From Zanthoxylum bungeanum (lineage: Eukaryota; Streptophyta; Magnoliopsida; Sapindales; Rutaceae): a stretch of 64,000 nucleotides of DNA. A model generated the notes under the pieces. That model was given only the letters and a program-made list of their open reading frames with translations. It had not been told where the DNA came from and did not search any database. Positions 46,349-55,440 of this stretch are shown piece by piece. How positions within the stretch are numbered: position 1 is the stretch's first letter; each line of letters opens with the position of its first letter. The stretch lies in contig SKCR01034793.1 of assembly GCA_019454045.1 (NCBI GenBank), positions 1 to 64,000 of the forward strand. The letters run 5' to 3'. A program made the translations under genes and the position numbers.

Positions 46349-48225
46349 ATGAAAGTACAGGACCAAGAAGTGACTTTTAATGTTTTCAAGGCCATGAAAT
46401 TTCCGAGCGATGAAAAGGAAGAAGAATGGTTCATAGTTGATGTTGTTGATAGTATCGTTCAAAATACTGAGCCAAATCCCACAGATACACTTGAAGCTTG
46501 CATCACCAACATGAATGACAGTGAGCTAGACGCTGAAATCCTGGAATGTATCAACTACCTTGACAAACCATTCCGATTCAAAGCAACACCACCAGTTGAA
46601 AGTTTGGAACTTCCAAAGAAAGATCGAATCAAGCCTTCGATTGAAGAACCACCACAGCTGGAGATGAAGTTACTTCCGAGCCATCTCAGGTATGCATTTC
46701 TTGGAAACTCTTCTGAATTAAATATTATTATTTCTTCTTCACTAACATTAGAGCAGGAAGAAAAGTTGCTGAGAGTGTTACGAGAGCACAAGAAAGCCAT
46801 TGGCTGGACTATAGCAGACATTCGAGGCATTAGTCCATCATTTTGCATGCATAAGATCCTGATGAATGATGAGTAGAAACCCATAGTGGAACATCAACGG
46901 AGACTCAATCCAATCATGAAGGAAGTCGTGAAGAAAGAAATCATCAAATGGTTAGATGCTAGCATCATTTACCCCATCTCAGACAGTAGTTGGGTGAGTC
47001 CTATGAAGTGTGTGCTGAAGAAATAAGGAAATACTGTGGCCACTAATGAAAAAAATGAATTTATTTCGACAAGAATGGTGACTGGATGGAGAGTATGCAT
47101 GGATTACCGAAAGCTGAACAAAGCCACGAGAAAGGACCATTTTCTGTTACCATTTATTGATTAGATGTTAGACAGACTGGCAGGACATGAGTTCTATTGC
47201 TTTCTGGACGGATATTCAGGATACAATCAGATTGCCATCGCCCCAGAAGATCAGGAGAAAACCACATTTACATATCCTTATGGTACTTTTGCTTTCCGCA
47301 GGATGCCATTTGGACTATGTAATGCCCATACCACATTTCAGCGTTGCATGATGGCCATTTTCTCAGACATGCTGGAGCAGAGTATGGAGGTTTTCATGGA
47401 TGACTTTTCTGTGTTTGGAGATTCTTTTGATCATTGTTTGCAAAATTTGGAACAGGTGTTACAAAGATGCGAAGATACAAACCCGGTACTCAACTGGGAG
47501 AAATGCCATTTCATGGTGCAAAAAGGCATTGTTCTTGGACACCGGATCTCACAAAAGGGAATCGAGGTAGACAAAGCAAAGATCGAGACAATTGAGAAAC
47601 TACTTCCACCAACATCAGTCAAAGGCATTCGGAGTTTTCTCGAACATGCAGGTTTTTACAGGAGATTTATCAAAGACTTTTCCAAAATTGCAAAACCACT
47701 TTGCAATCTTTTGGAAAAGGATGTACCTTTCAACTTCACCAAAGAATGCCATGAAGCCTTTGAAATCTTAAAACAGAAGCTGGTCTCTGCTCCCATCATA
47801 GTAGCACCAGACTGGACCGTTCCATTTGAGGTAATGTGTGATGCTAGTGATTTTGCTGTAGGTGCAGTTTTGGGACAACGTAAACCAAAGACTTTCCACA
47901 CCATTTACTACTTCATTAGAACTCTGAATGAAGCTCAACTCAACTACACAACCACTGAAAAGTAGTTGCTCGCAGTTGTGTTCGCTTTTGACAAATTCTG
48001 CTCTTATCTGTTGGGTCCCAAAGTGGTGGTCTACACAGATCATTCAGCAATCAAATATCTGATCACAAAGAAAGATGCAAAACCCAGATTGATCCGTTGG
48101 ATACTTCTTTTGAAAGAATTCGACGTGGAGATCAGAGACAAGAAATGGACAGAAAACCAAGTGGCAGATCATCTATCGAGGCTCGAAAATGGAGAAACAG
48201 TTGACAAATATCTGTCAATCAAAGA
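46349..48225 (+). pseudogene. Athila reverse transcriptase and RNase H
   Basis: 46349-46876 is the PR-RT linker ending 'HKKAIGWTIADIRGISPSFC'. The RT continues with 'RVCMDYRKLNKATRKDHF' (about 47090-47150), a stop at 47161, then 'FYCFLDGYSGYNQIAIAPED', 'TYPYGTFAFRRMPFGLCNAH' and the catalytic FMDD (47393-47404). RNase H: 'FEVMCDASDFAVGAVLGQ', a TAG at 47963, '[20 protein letters not shown]' and '[14 protein letters not shown]'. At least three premature stops. Motif style (GYSGYNQIAIAPEDQEKTTF) places it in the Athila lineage. Confidence 0.93.
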
Positions 48226-49561
48226 AACTTTTCCATATGAACAGTTTTTTGCCATAAAACAGCAGGAAGTCCCTTGGTATGCTGACTATGTCAACTACAT
48301 TGTGTCAGGAAAATGGCCGTTGGAATGGACAACTCAGCAACGGAAGAAGTTCTTCAAAGAAGTCAAGCACTATGTCTGGGATGAATCGTACATGTTAAAA
48401 CACTGTGCTGATCAATTATTGAGACGGTGTATTCCACATGAGGAAATCAACAGTGTTTTGCAGCACTGTCATTCATCACCATATGGCGGACACTTCAGCG
48501 GAAACAAAACTGCAGCCAAAGTCCTACAATCAGGTTTGTTCTGGCCCACTCTTTTTAAAGATGCTTATCTTTTTGCTTTTCAATGTGACAGGTGCCAGAG
48601 AATGGGAAATATTTCCAAGAGAAATGAAGGACCGTTGCGAAATATTCTAGAAGAATAAATATTTGATGTATGGGGTATTGATTTCATGGGACCCTTTGTT
48701 CCATCATTCGGAAACTTGTACATCCTGGTTGCTGTTGACTATGTTTCCAAATGGGTCGAAGCAATTGCACTGCCATCCAATGATTCAAAATCGTGATCAA
48801 ATTCCTGAAAAAAGAATATTTTCACTCGGTTCAGAACACCTCGTGCAATCATTAGTGATGGTGGCTCTCATTTCTGCAACAAATACTTCGATGTACTCCT
48901 ATCCAAATACGGAGTTACTTACAAAGTTTCCACTGCTTACCATCCACAGTCAAATGGACAGGTTGAGGTTTCAAACAGAGAGATCAAAAGAATCTTAGAG
49001 AGAACCGTTGGATCAACAAGGAGGGACTGGTCAACAAAACTAGATGATGCATTATGGGCCTACCGGACAGCTTACAAGACACCCATTGGTATGTCCCCAT
49101 ATCGATTGGTGTTTGGGAAAGCGTGCCATCTACCAGTTGAGCTTGAGCACAAGGCGTACTGGGCACTGAAGAAGTTGAATTTTGATTCACAAGCTGCATG
49201 AGAGAAAATACTTCACCAGCTCAATGAATTGGAGGAATTTCGCTTACAGGCTTATGAAAACGCCAAATTGTACAAGGAAAAGACCAAAAAATGGCATGAC
49301 CAAAAAATAGTGCACAGACAGTTGGAACCAAGGTAGCAGGTGTTGTTGTACAACTCGAGGTTGAAACTTTTCCCTGGAAAGTTAAAATCTAGGTGGTCAG
49401 GACCATTTGTGATCACTCAAGTTTTACCTTATGGAGCAATTGAGTTATTGGATCCCAATACCAATAACACATTCAAGGTTAACAGTCAGCGTGTCAAGCA
49501 CTACTGGGGAGAATCATTTGAGCGACAAAAAGAAAGTGTCACACTTTCAGATCCAGCCTAA
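48226..49561 (+). pseudogene. Athila integrase
   Basis: HHCC finger: '[20 protein letters not shown]' then '[11 protein letters not shown]'. Core: '[18 protein letters not shown]', then, after a frameshift near 48790, '[20 protein letters not shown]' and '[20 protein letters not shown]'. The three catalytic acidic residues are present. C-terminal: '[20 protein letters not shown]', a TGA at 49199 and TAG at 49336, and the terminal 'KSRWSGPFVITQVLPYGAIE' to the stop at 49559-49561. Confidence 0.92.
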
Positions 49562-49575
49562 CGTTCAAGAAGTCA

Positions 49576-49621
49576 CGTCTAGCTGACGACTTTAAACTTA
49601 GCGCTCACAGGGAGGAAACCC
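49576..49621 (+). other. Conserved post-integrase motif
   Basis: Cgtctagctgacgacttt, then aaacttagcgctcac, then agggaggaaaccc. Nearly the same string occurs in element B at 55581-55627, although the protein frames around it are lost there. It lies just after the integrase stop and before the extra ORF. Function unknown. Confidence 0.7.
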
Positions 49622-49654
49622 ATGCAATTCTTGTATATGTTGTGATTTAATTTT

Positions 49655-49673
49655 GTGTGTTTAGTTTTTGCAG
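49655..49673 (+). promoter_or_regulatory. Splice-acceptor-like site before the CRP-like ORF
   Basis: Tgtgtttagtttttgcag ends at 49673, 17 bases before the ATG at 49691. Good polypyrimidine tract and TGCAG. It would let a spliced mRNA translate the ORF first, like an env subgenomic message. Inference only. Confidence 0.4.
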
Positions 49674-49690
49674 ATTAAGATATTTCAAAG

Positions 49691-50233
49691 ATGGAAGAAG
49701 CTCTCGCAAATTTTCACAAGCAATTTCATTCTCTCCCTCAAAAATCTCTGATAAAAATCTACAAAACTCACTTGGAACGGATGAGGTTATTGACAATCCA
49801 TGGTATTCCTAATGATATTTGTTGGGTAATTGAAGCACGAGTCCGATTGGCAGGTGAGTCTTCTGACTCTTTTATTAAAAATATGTCTGTTTTTGGAAGA
49901 AGCACCTATGCAAAGAAACGTAGAGCTAAGAAAATGGGTGTTTGTTACAAATGTGCACGCTGGAATTGCAATACTCGTTGTCGTTATTTAGGAATGGTGT
50001 CTGATAATCGCGAAGACAAAATTAAATTCATTAGGGATGGCTTGAGTAAGGAGTCTTTAGATGATATATCTTCGACTCTTGAGACGCATCCCAGTGGATA
50101 TGTTCACATAGCCTTCGTAAATTACATACACAATTTCAAAAAAAAAAAGACAACTGTTAAGTCTCAGGAATCTGACTCAAAAAGACCCTGTTTGCCAATT
50201 TATAAGAAAATTGGATGGGAAGCTTGTCCCTGA
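49691..50233 (+). CDS. Cysteine-rich, basic accessory protein, Carla_C4-like (possible nucleic-acid-binding/silencing-suppressor type)
   Basis: A 180-codon ORF with a true ATG and no interruption, the only intact frame in this element. Residues 1-55 are a mostly helical-looking N-terminus ending 'DICWVIEARVRLAGE'. Residues 69-81 are the basic patch GRSTYAKKRRAKK. Four cysteines follow at 85, 88, 93 and 97 (VCYKCARWNCNTRC, CX2CX4CX3C), then 'NREDKIKFIRDGLSKE' (106-121) and a lysine/serine-rich tail. The basic patch followed at once by a Cys cluster and a short V/IxxFIxxG-like segment resembles the cysteine-rich nucleic-acid-binding proteins of carla- and allexi-type plant RNA viruses, some of which suppress RNA silencing. 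No signal peptide or membrane segment is seen, so it is not an envelope-like protein. The relationship is recognised by motif only. It could also be an unrelated zinc-binding protein. Confidence 0.6.
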   Translation: MEEALANFHKQFHSLPQKSLIKIYKTHLERMRLLTIHGIPNDICWVIEARVRLAGESSDSFIKNMSVFGRSTYAKKRRAKKMGVCYKCARWNCNTRCRYLGMVSDNREDKIKFIRDGLSKESLDDISSTLETHPSGYVHIAFVNYIHNFKKKKTTVKSQESDSKRPCLPIYKKIGWEACP

Positions 50234-50483
50234 CGCATAGACGTCAATCAAGCCACTACTTTTCTTGTAAATATTATATCTCTTTTTCTTTTCCTAATAA
50301 CTGTAATTTGTTTTGTTGTACTTTATCCGACAGGATCCAGACCTTTTTGACTATCACGATTTATTTTACTGTTTAACTAATATTTTTTATTTGGCAGGTA
50401 CTAGTGCTATTATTTTACTCACCCTTTTCAGGTGTTATAAATTCAACTTATCATTGCACTTTTGAAGACATCCAGAGTAAAAC
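50234..50483 (+). promoter_or_regulatory. Spacer with three acceptor-like AG sites before LOG
   Basis: No ORF of note. Pyrimidine-rich tracts end in gacag (50333), ggcag (50397) and cccttttcag (50431). The last is the best acceptor and lies 52 bases before the LOG ATG. A donor-like CAG|GTACTAG overlaps the second. This would suit alternative splicing of a second accessory message. Confidence 0.35.
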
Positions 50484-51137
50484 ATGGAAGCCACTTCAAG
50501 AAGACGAGTTGAAAACATCTGTGTGTTTTGCGGTAGTAGTGTTGGTACTAAACCACAATACGTAGAAGCAGCACAAGAATTGGGTCGAGTCTTAGCTGCA
50601 AGGAATATGTAGTTAATATATGGCGGAGGAAATCTTGGACTAATGGGGATCATTTCAAAGGCTGTACAGGAGGGAGGCAGTCACGTTTTGGGAATCATCC
50701 CAAAACCCTTGGCAGAATCAAATCTTATTGAACCATCAAACGGAGAGGAACTGATCGTGCCAGGTATGTCTGAACGACTAGTGGAAATGATTAACCGTGC
50801 TGATGCTTTTATTGCTTTGCCAGGTGGCTTGGGTAGACTGGAGGAAATTTTTATTGTGTTATCTTGGGCGAACCTGAACATACACCAGAAACCAATTGGA
50901 CTGCTCAACGTTGATGGATTTTATGATTTTCTTTATGTGTTTCTTGATGATGCTCGGAGAAATGGGTTCGTGTCAAAACCTTTAAAAGAACTCATCTTTA
51001 CTGCCAGAACTGCTCCGGATCTAATAGACCAACTCTTAGCCTATGAACCACAAGTTGACCCTATCCTCTCAAAGATAAATTGGTCCGAGGACGATCGTGG
51101 TAAGGGGCGTCGGATTAATCATGATCTTAACCTTTAA
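50484..51137 (+). pseudogene. LOG-like: LOG-family cytokinin riboside 5'-monophosphate phosphoribohydrolase, captured, intronless, one in-frame TAG
   Basis: Enzymes of this family release free cytokinin bases from their riboside monophosphates in the cytosol. From the ATG at 50484: 'RRVENICVFCGSSVGTKPQY' is the conserved N-terminal fold. TAG at 50610-50612 interrupts codon 43. Beyond it come 'LIYGGGNLGLMGIISKAVQE', 'SHVLGIIPKPL', 'MSERLVEMINRADAFIALPG' and GLGRLEE, then 'NIHQKPIGLLNVDGFYDFLY'. The family signature PGGxGTxxE is PGGLGRLEE here: Thr is replaced by Arg, while the Glu and the upstream Arg in MSERLVEM are kept. Total 217 codons, the usual LOG length. Plant LOG genes have several introns and this copy has none, so it was copied from mRNA. 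Without readthrough the product is truncated; an ATG at 50643 could start a shorter form. Confidence 0.9.
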
Positions 51138-52434
51138 TTTCCTGTAGAATTTCAACTAACCAGGTATTATCCTTTAAACTCTTCTTCTACCGTTTAAGAC
51201 ATTGGGGACAATTTCTCATTTAGGTTTGGGGGAGGGAATTAGTTGATTAATATTTTTTTTAGTTGTGTGTTTTTTTTATTTTTTAGTCCAAAATATTTCG
51301 AAAAATACAAAAAAAAATGAAAAATTTTCAAAAATTACAAAAATATTTTGTGTTTTTGTTTTGACTAAAAAGTTGAAATTGGTAAGAGATATCTGAGTAA
51401 GGAGTTTCCACTCCTGAGACGTATCTCAAACCTATTTTGAAACAAGTTAATTTTTGTTTATTTCCTTTTGAATTATTTAATTTGTAAATTCTCCATAAAA
51501 CTGACTAAAATGGACCTTCATATGCTCAGTTGGCAGGTATTATCAACATACATAGTAACATACGGACATGAGCTGTAATTGAAAAGTTTGTAATATTCAG
51601 TGCTCTAGATTAATTGGAAGAAGCATCTCAAAAAGTGATGGAGTAAAAAAAAAACATATGAGATCCGAGTTTTTAAGTCTATAAGGGTGTTTTAACACCT
51701 AGTGTCCTAAAACCAACTAGTTTGGGAGTCACTAGCCCAAAGCTCGCTATATGGATCAAAGATGCTGCAAAAATATATATATATATCGAATTCTGAGTAA
51801 TTAAGTCCGTAGGGGTGTCTTAACACCTGGTTCCCTAAAGCCAATTGGTTTGGGAGCCACCGACCCAACACTCACTACATAGACGGAAGGTATTGTATAT
51901 AAATAAAAAAATAGAGAAAAATCAAAGAAAAAATCAGGAAAATTTATTCCATTGCTACAAAAAGATGTGAAATCTGATAGAACTTTAGGACAAAAATATT
52001 TTACTCTCTTATCAACTGTACTCATGACTGTTGTGGGCAAAAATGAGTTGATTAATATTATGTTAGTTGTGTATATGGAGAATGGTAAATATAATCGAAG
52101 AATTTACTTATTCAGTAATTTAGAATGAAACAAAACAAGTAGTAACTTGGAGTAGAAGTTTCACTTGAATAGTCACTAACTTCTTTATTCTCTTTTCTCT
52201 TGTCTTTTTGCTTTTGTGTGCATTAGTTTCACTACCTTTTTACTTTTTAAAATATTTGTGGGTATCATTGTTGTAAACCCTCACGAGACTACAACTCGTC
52301 CACTGGGGACACCTAGGGGTTTAAAGGCTTGTTGCATATGATAAATGCAACCGTGATCCCTACGGAAGTGGCTTAGTTAAATTTTATTTATGTTATTTTA
52401 TTCTGTGTTTTGCTCGAGGACTAGCAAAATGTTA
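51138..52434 (+). other. Athila 3' untranslated region
   Basis: Non-coding. It holds an internal purine-rich tract, 'taggtttgggggaggga' at 51221-51237, preceded by 'cattggggacaa', which looks like a second polypurine tract. A duplicated segment of about 90 bp occurs at 51674-51764 and 51799-51889 (125 bp apart), each copy with a small hairpin ggtgt(t/c)ttaacacc. No gene is seen. Confidence 0.65.
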
Positions 52435-52446
52435 GGTTTGAGGGTG
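52435..52446 (+). other. Polypurine tract of the Athila element
   Basis: Ggtttgagggtg immediately before the 3' LTR TGATGAGTGG. It follows 'gctcgaggactagcaaaatg', a common lead-in in plant Gypsy elements. Confidence 0.75.
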
Positions 52447-54525
52447 TGATGAGTGGTAAAAATATCACTATTTCTCACTCATTTAACCTAATATTTTGTA
52501 TAGTTTCTTATGTTTTGTGAATATTTTGATGTGTTTTGTGTTATTTTGTATAAATAAAGTTTCAGGACATTCTCGAGGTGATTTGGGGCAAAACATGAAA
52601 AATTGGAAAAAATGGCATTTTGGTAATTTTGGGCGTCGCGAAGCCCAAGCCCTTGGCGTCACGACGTCTAACATGCGCCGAGTCTTCGCTAACGTGCGCC
52701 TGGTCAATGAGTCAGAATTTGAAAAGTTTGACTTTACTAACGTACGCTGTGCCACCTGTCACCATCAGAGCCGATTTGCTAACGTGCGCCGTGCCACGTG
52801 TCATCATCCTACGATGCCGACAATCACCATTGCCACATGTGCCACATGGCATCCTACGTGCCTCCATGTCATCATCCATGTCAGCAAGTCAACAAGTCAA
52901 CATTGCCATGTGTCGTGCCACATCATCATCAGCCAATCACAGTGTGACATGTGTCGCCATGTGTCGCAATCATACGGTGCCGACAATCGATTTCGCCACG
53001 TGTCACCACGTCATCGCCACGTCAGCATCATAATTGGGCTCTCAGCCACCTCTTATCCGAATCGCCACGTGTCAAGCCGAGAGCATGCCATAAATCACTG
53101 TTCCAGCGTCGCGACGCCCGAGGCCTATCCGCGCCTATATATTGAGCTCGAAATTTCAGATTTTGTTGTACCATTCCCTCCCATTTCTTTGATGTAAATA
53201 GGGGGTTCTTCTCTCTCTAAGTTTCTTTTAATTTTAGTTTTGTAATTAATTTTAATTACGTTCTGTAATAATAGTAATTTACTTTCTTTACTTTTTACAG
53301 TTTTTACTATTACCATGATGAGGTAACTTCCTCCTGCTAGGGTGAAAGGTAATTCTTTTACTATTGTTATTTAGAGTAATCTCCCTTAAATATAATATAT
53401 TCACCATTTAAAATTTGACTTAATGAGGATACCGTTATATTGGTCGGTTGGTTATTTAATTTAAACTGGTTAAACCTGACTAAGCAAGGATACCGCCAGA
53501 TTGGTCGGTTAGTAATTTAATTTTGGTTCCGCCTTTATGGCTGGTTATTTTGATTCCGCCTATATGGCTGGTTGGACTTAATTTGACTTAATCAGGTTAC
53601 CGCCTATATGGCTAGTTGGTAATATCATCACGAGTAAATATATTATATTAAGGGAGATATCTAAATAGTAAATAGTAGAAGTTAATTCCTTTTGTCTTAG
53701 CATTTTATTTTATTTTTACTTTTCAGTATTTACTTTACCGCATTTACTTTTCAGCATTTTATGTCTTTTATTTTACTAGCCCTAGTTATGTGTTGTAACT
53801 AAATTAGTTATCTGGGGTTGTGATGACTTTTAATATCACCGGTTTATAAGGGGTTAGATTATAGTTGAAGTAATATAAATATTTATTTATTGAGTCTTAA
53901 TCTTAATACTTTTTAATTAACTGGGCATTAATTAAATTGATTAGGTAAACTTAAAATGAACTAGACATAGGGATTTTAAGTTTAAGACCTTAGACTCAAT
54001 AGCCCACGATCTTCCTTGAGGATAGATAAATCTTTAATAGATTTCCTTACAGGATAGGAATATACCTGTCGGGCGGGGGTAGCCATAATTGGAACTAATC
54101 TTGATGAATCTAGGTAATTTGATTGACATAGACATATGGTTCAATTGGATTATACTGGGTATTTGTAATTGACCATCGGAAGAGGCTTTTACATAATTTA
54201 GTGTTCCAGGTTAATAAATCAATATATTACCCAACTTTAAGATAACCACTTCATCTTTAAATAATATTGGAAGAAATCACAACCCTAGATAGTTTTATAA
54301 ATTTGGATTTTTTTTCTCAACATACTTTTACGCAATTTTAATTACTTGTTTTTAAATTTAGAATCATCGCCATTTTAAATCAATCAAACAAACAACCTGT
54401 TAGATACCAGTAATCATTTGACCTCATAAAATTGATAACAAAATACCGGTCAGTGGGATCGATACTTTTTATACTACTTGAACGATACGTGCGCTTGCGT
54501 TATACGCGTGTGTAAGCACCGGTCA
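52447..54525 (+). repeat. 3' LTR of the LOG-bearing Athila element
   Basis: 2,079 bp, colinear with 42072-44175. Differences include a missing GC-rich hairpin block before the TATA box and many C/T or G/A differences at CpG, for example in the CACGTG boxes. The ORF at 52496-53197 is a histidine/cysteine-rich artefact of the CCACGTGTC-type repeats. Confidence 0.95.
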
Positions 54526-54530
54526 GTGAC

Positions 54531-55440
54531 CCCAAATATAGTAATGAAAATACCCCTTAGGAAAAACAAGAGATTTATTTCCAAGTTAGAGTATCTTTCC
54601 CTCAGGCACTTAGGCCCACAATGAGAGCCCCAGACCTAAATGGTGAGATCCTAGAACACCTGAAGTAAGTAAAGATTAACCTTCCGTTGTTACATGTGAT
54701 CAAACAAGTTCCTACTTATGCGAAGGTTTTGAAGGATCTATGCACCATGAAGAGGAAGCATAATGTGAAGAATATTGCTTTCCTGACAGAGCAAGCAAGT
54801 GCAATAATTAAACAGAGGACTCCACCAAAGTATAAAGATCCGGGATGTCCCACCATAACCTGTCACATTGGTACATATGAGTTTGGTCAAGCTTTATTAG
54901 ATTTAGGTGCTAGTGTTAATCTCATGCCATATTCGATCTATGTGCAGTTAGAGCTTAGTGAGATTAAACTTATATCAGTAGCATTACAGTTAGCTGACTG
55001 ATCCATTAGAACACCACGGGGGGTAGTTGAAGATGTTTTAATATAGATCGATAAATTCTACTACCTCGTTGACTTCCTAATCTTAGATACGCAGTCTGTG
55101 GTTAACATTGAGTCAAAAACCCCTCTTATTTTAGATAGACCTTTTTCTTGCTACGGATAATGCTCTTATTAATTGCAGGAACGGTCTCATGAAGATATCA
55201 TTTTGGAACATGACAATGGAAGTAAATATTTTTCATGTTGAAAAACAACCACAAGGTGATGATGAGTGCCAATATACATACATGCTAGAAGCAGTTCTGC
55301 CAGAAACAGCTTCTCTACAACCTGAATCAAATCCCCCCAAACTGAAACTAGTCCCAAAGAACCGAAAAAATGAGGAAAACGTGAATTAGTACTATGTTGA
55401 AGATGATCCCTAGGAAGTTAAAAATGAGATTGAATAAATA
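54531..55440 (+). pseudogene. Element B protease
   Basis: Continues element B beyond the Athila insertion. 'LHVIKQVPTYAKVLKDLC' and 'IIKQRTPPKYKDPGCPTITC' lead to the active site 'FGQALLDLGASVNLMPYSIY' (DLGAS), 'LISVALQLAD', then a stop and a degraded continuation ('RTPRGVVEDVL'). A later piece (55189-55389) reads 'KISFWNMTMEVNIFHVEKQP'. After 55440 the sequence passes to the post-pol motif without any RT, RNase H or integrase. Confidence 0.85.

Larger units (their letters stand above)
42072..54525 (+). mobile_element. Athila-type element with two accessory ORFs (CRP-like and LOG-like), TSD GTGAC
   Basis: 12,454 bp, flanked by GTGAC at 42067-42071 and 54526-54530. LTRs 42072-44175 and 52447-54525; tRNA-Asp primer site 44181-44198; gag, protease, RT, RNase H and integrase in the usual Gypsy order; then an extra 180-codon ORF, a LOG-family ORF and a non-coding 3' region of about 1.3 kb ending in a purine tract. 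Pol domains have premature stops, many consistent with C-to-T change (CAG or TGG to TAG). The extra ORF is uninterrupted. It is inserted between gag and protease of element B. Confidence 0.95.

Noticed and set aside
49691..50233. Envelope-like protein of an Athila element
   Set aside because: No signal peptide, membrane segment or glycosylation-rich ectodomain; instead a basic patch and cysteine cluster.
50484..51137. LOG as an ordinary functional host gene
   Set aside because: No introns, an in-frame TAG, a changed PGGxGT motif, and a location inside an LTR element between integrase and the 3' LTR.
49562..51150. An integrated plant RNA or DNA virus genome
   Set aside because: Only a single cysteine-rich-type ORF is present. 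No replicase, movement or coat protein is seen, and the boundaries and duplication belong to the retrotransposon.
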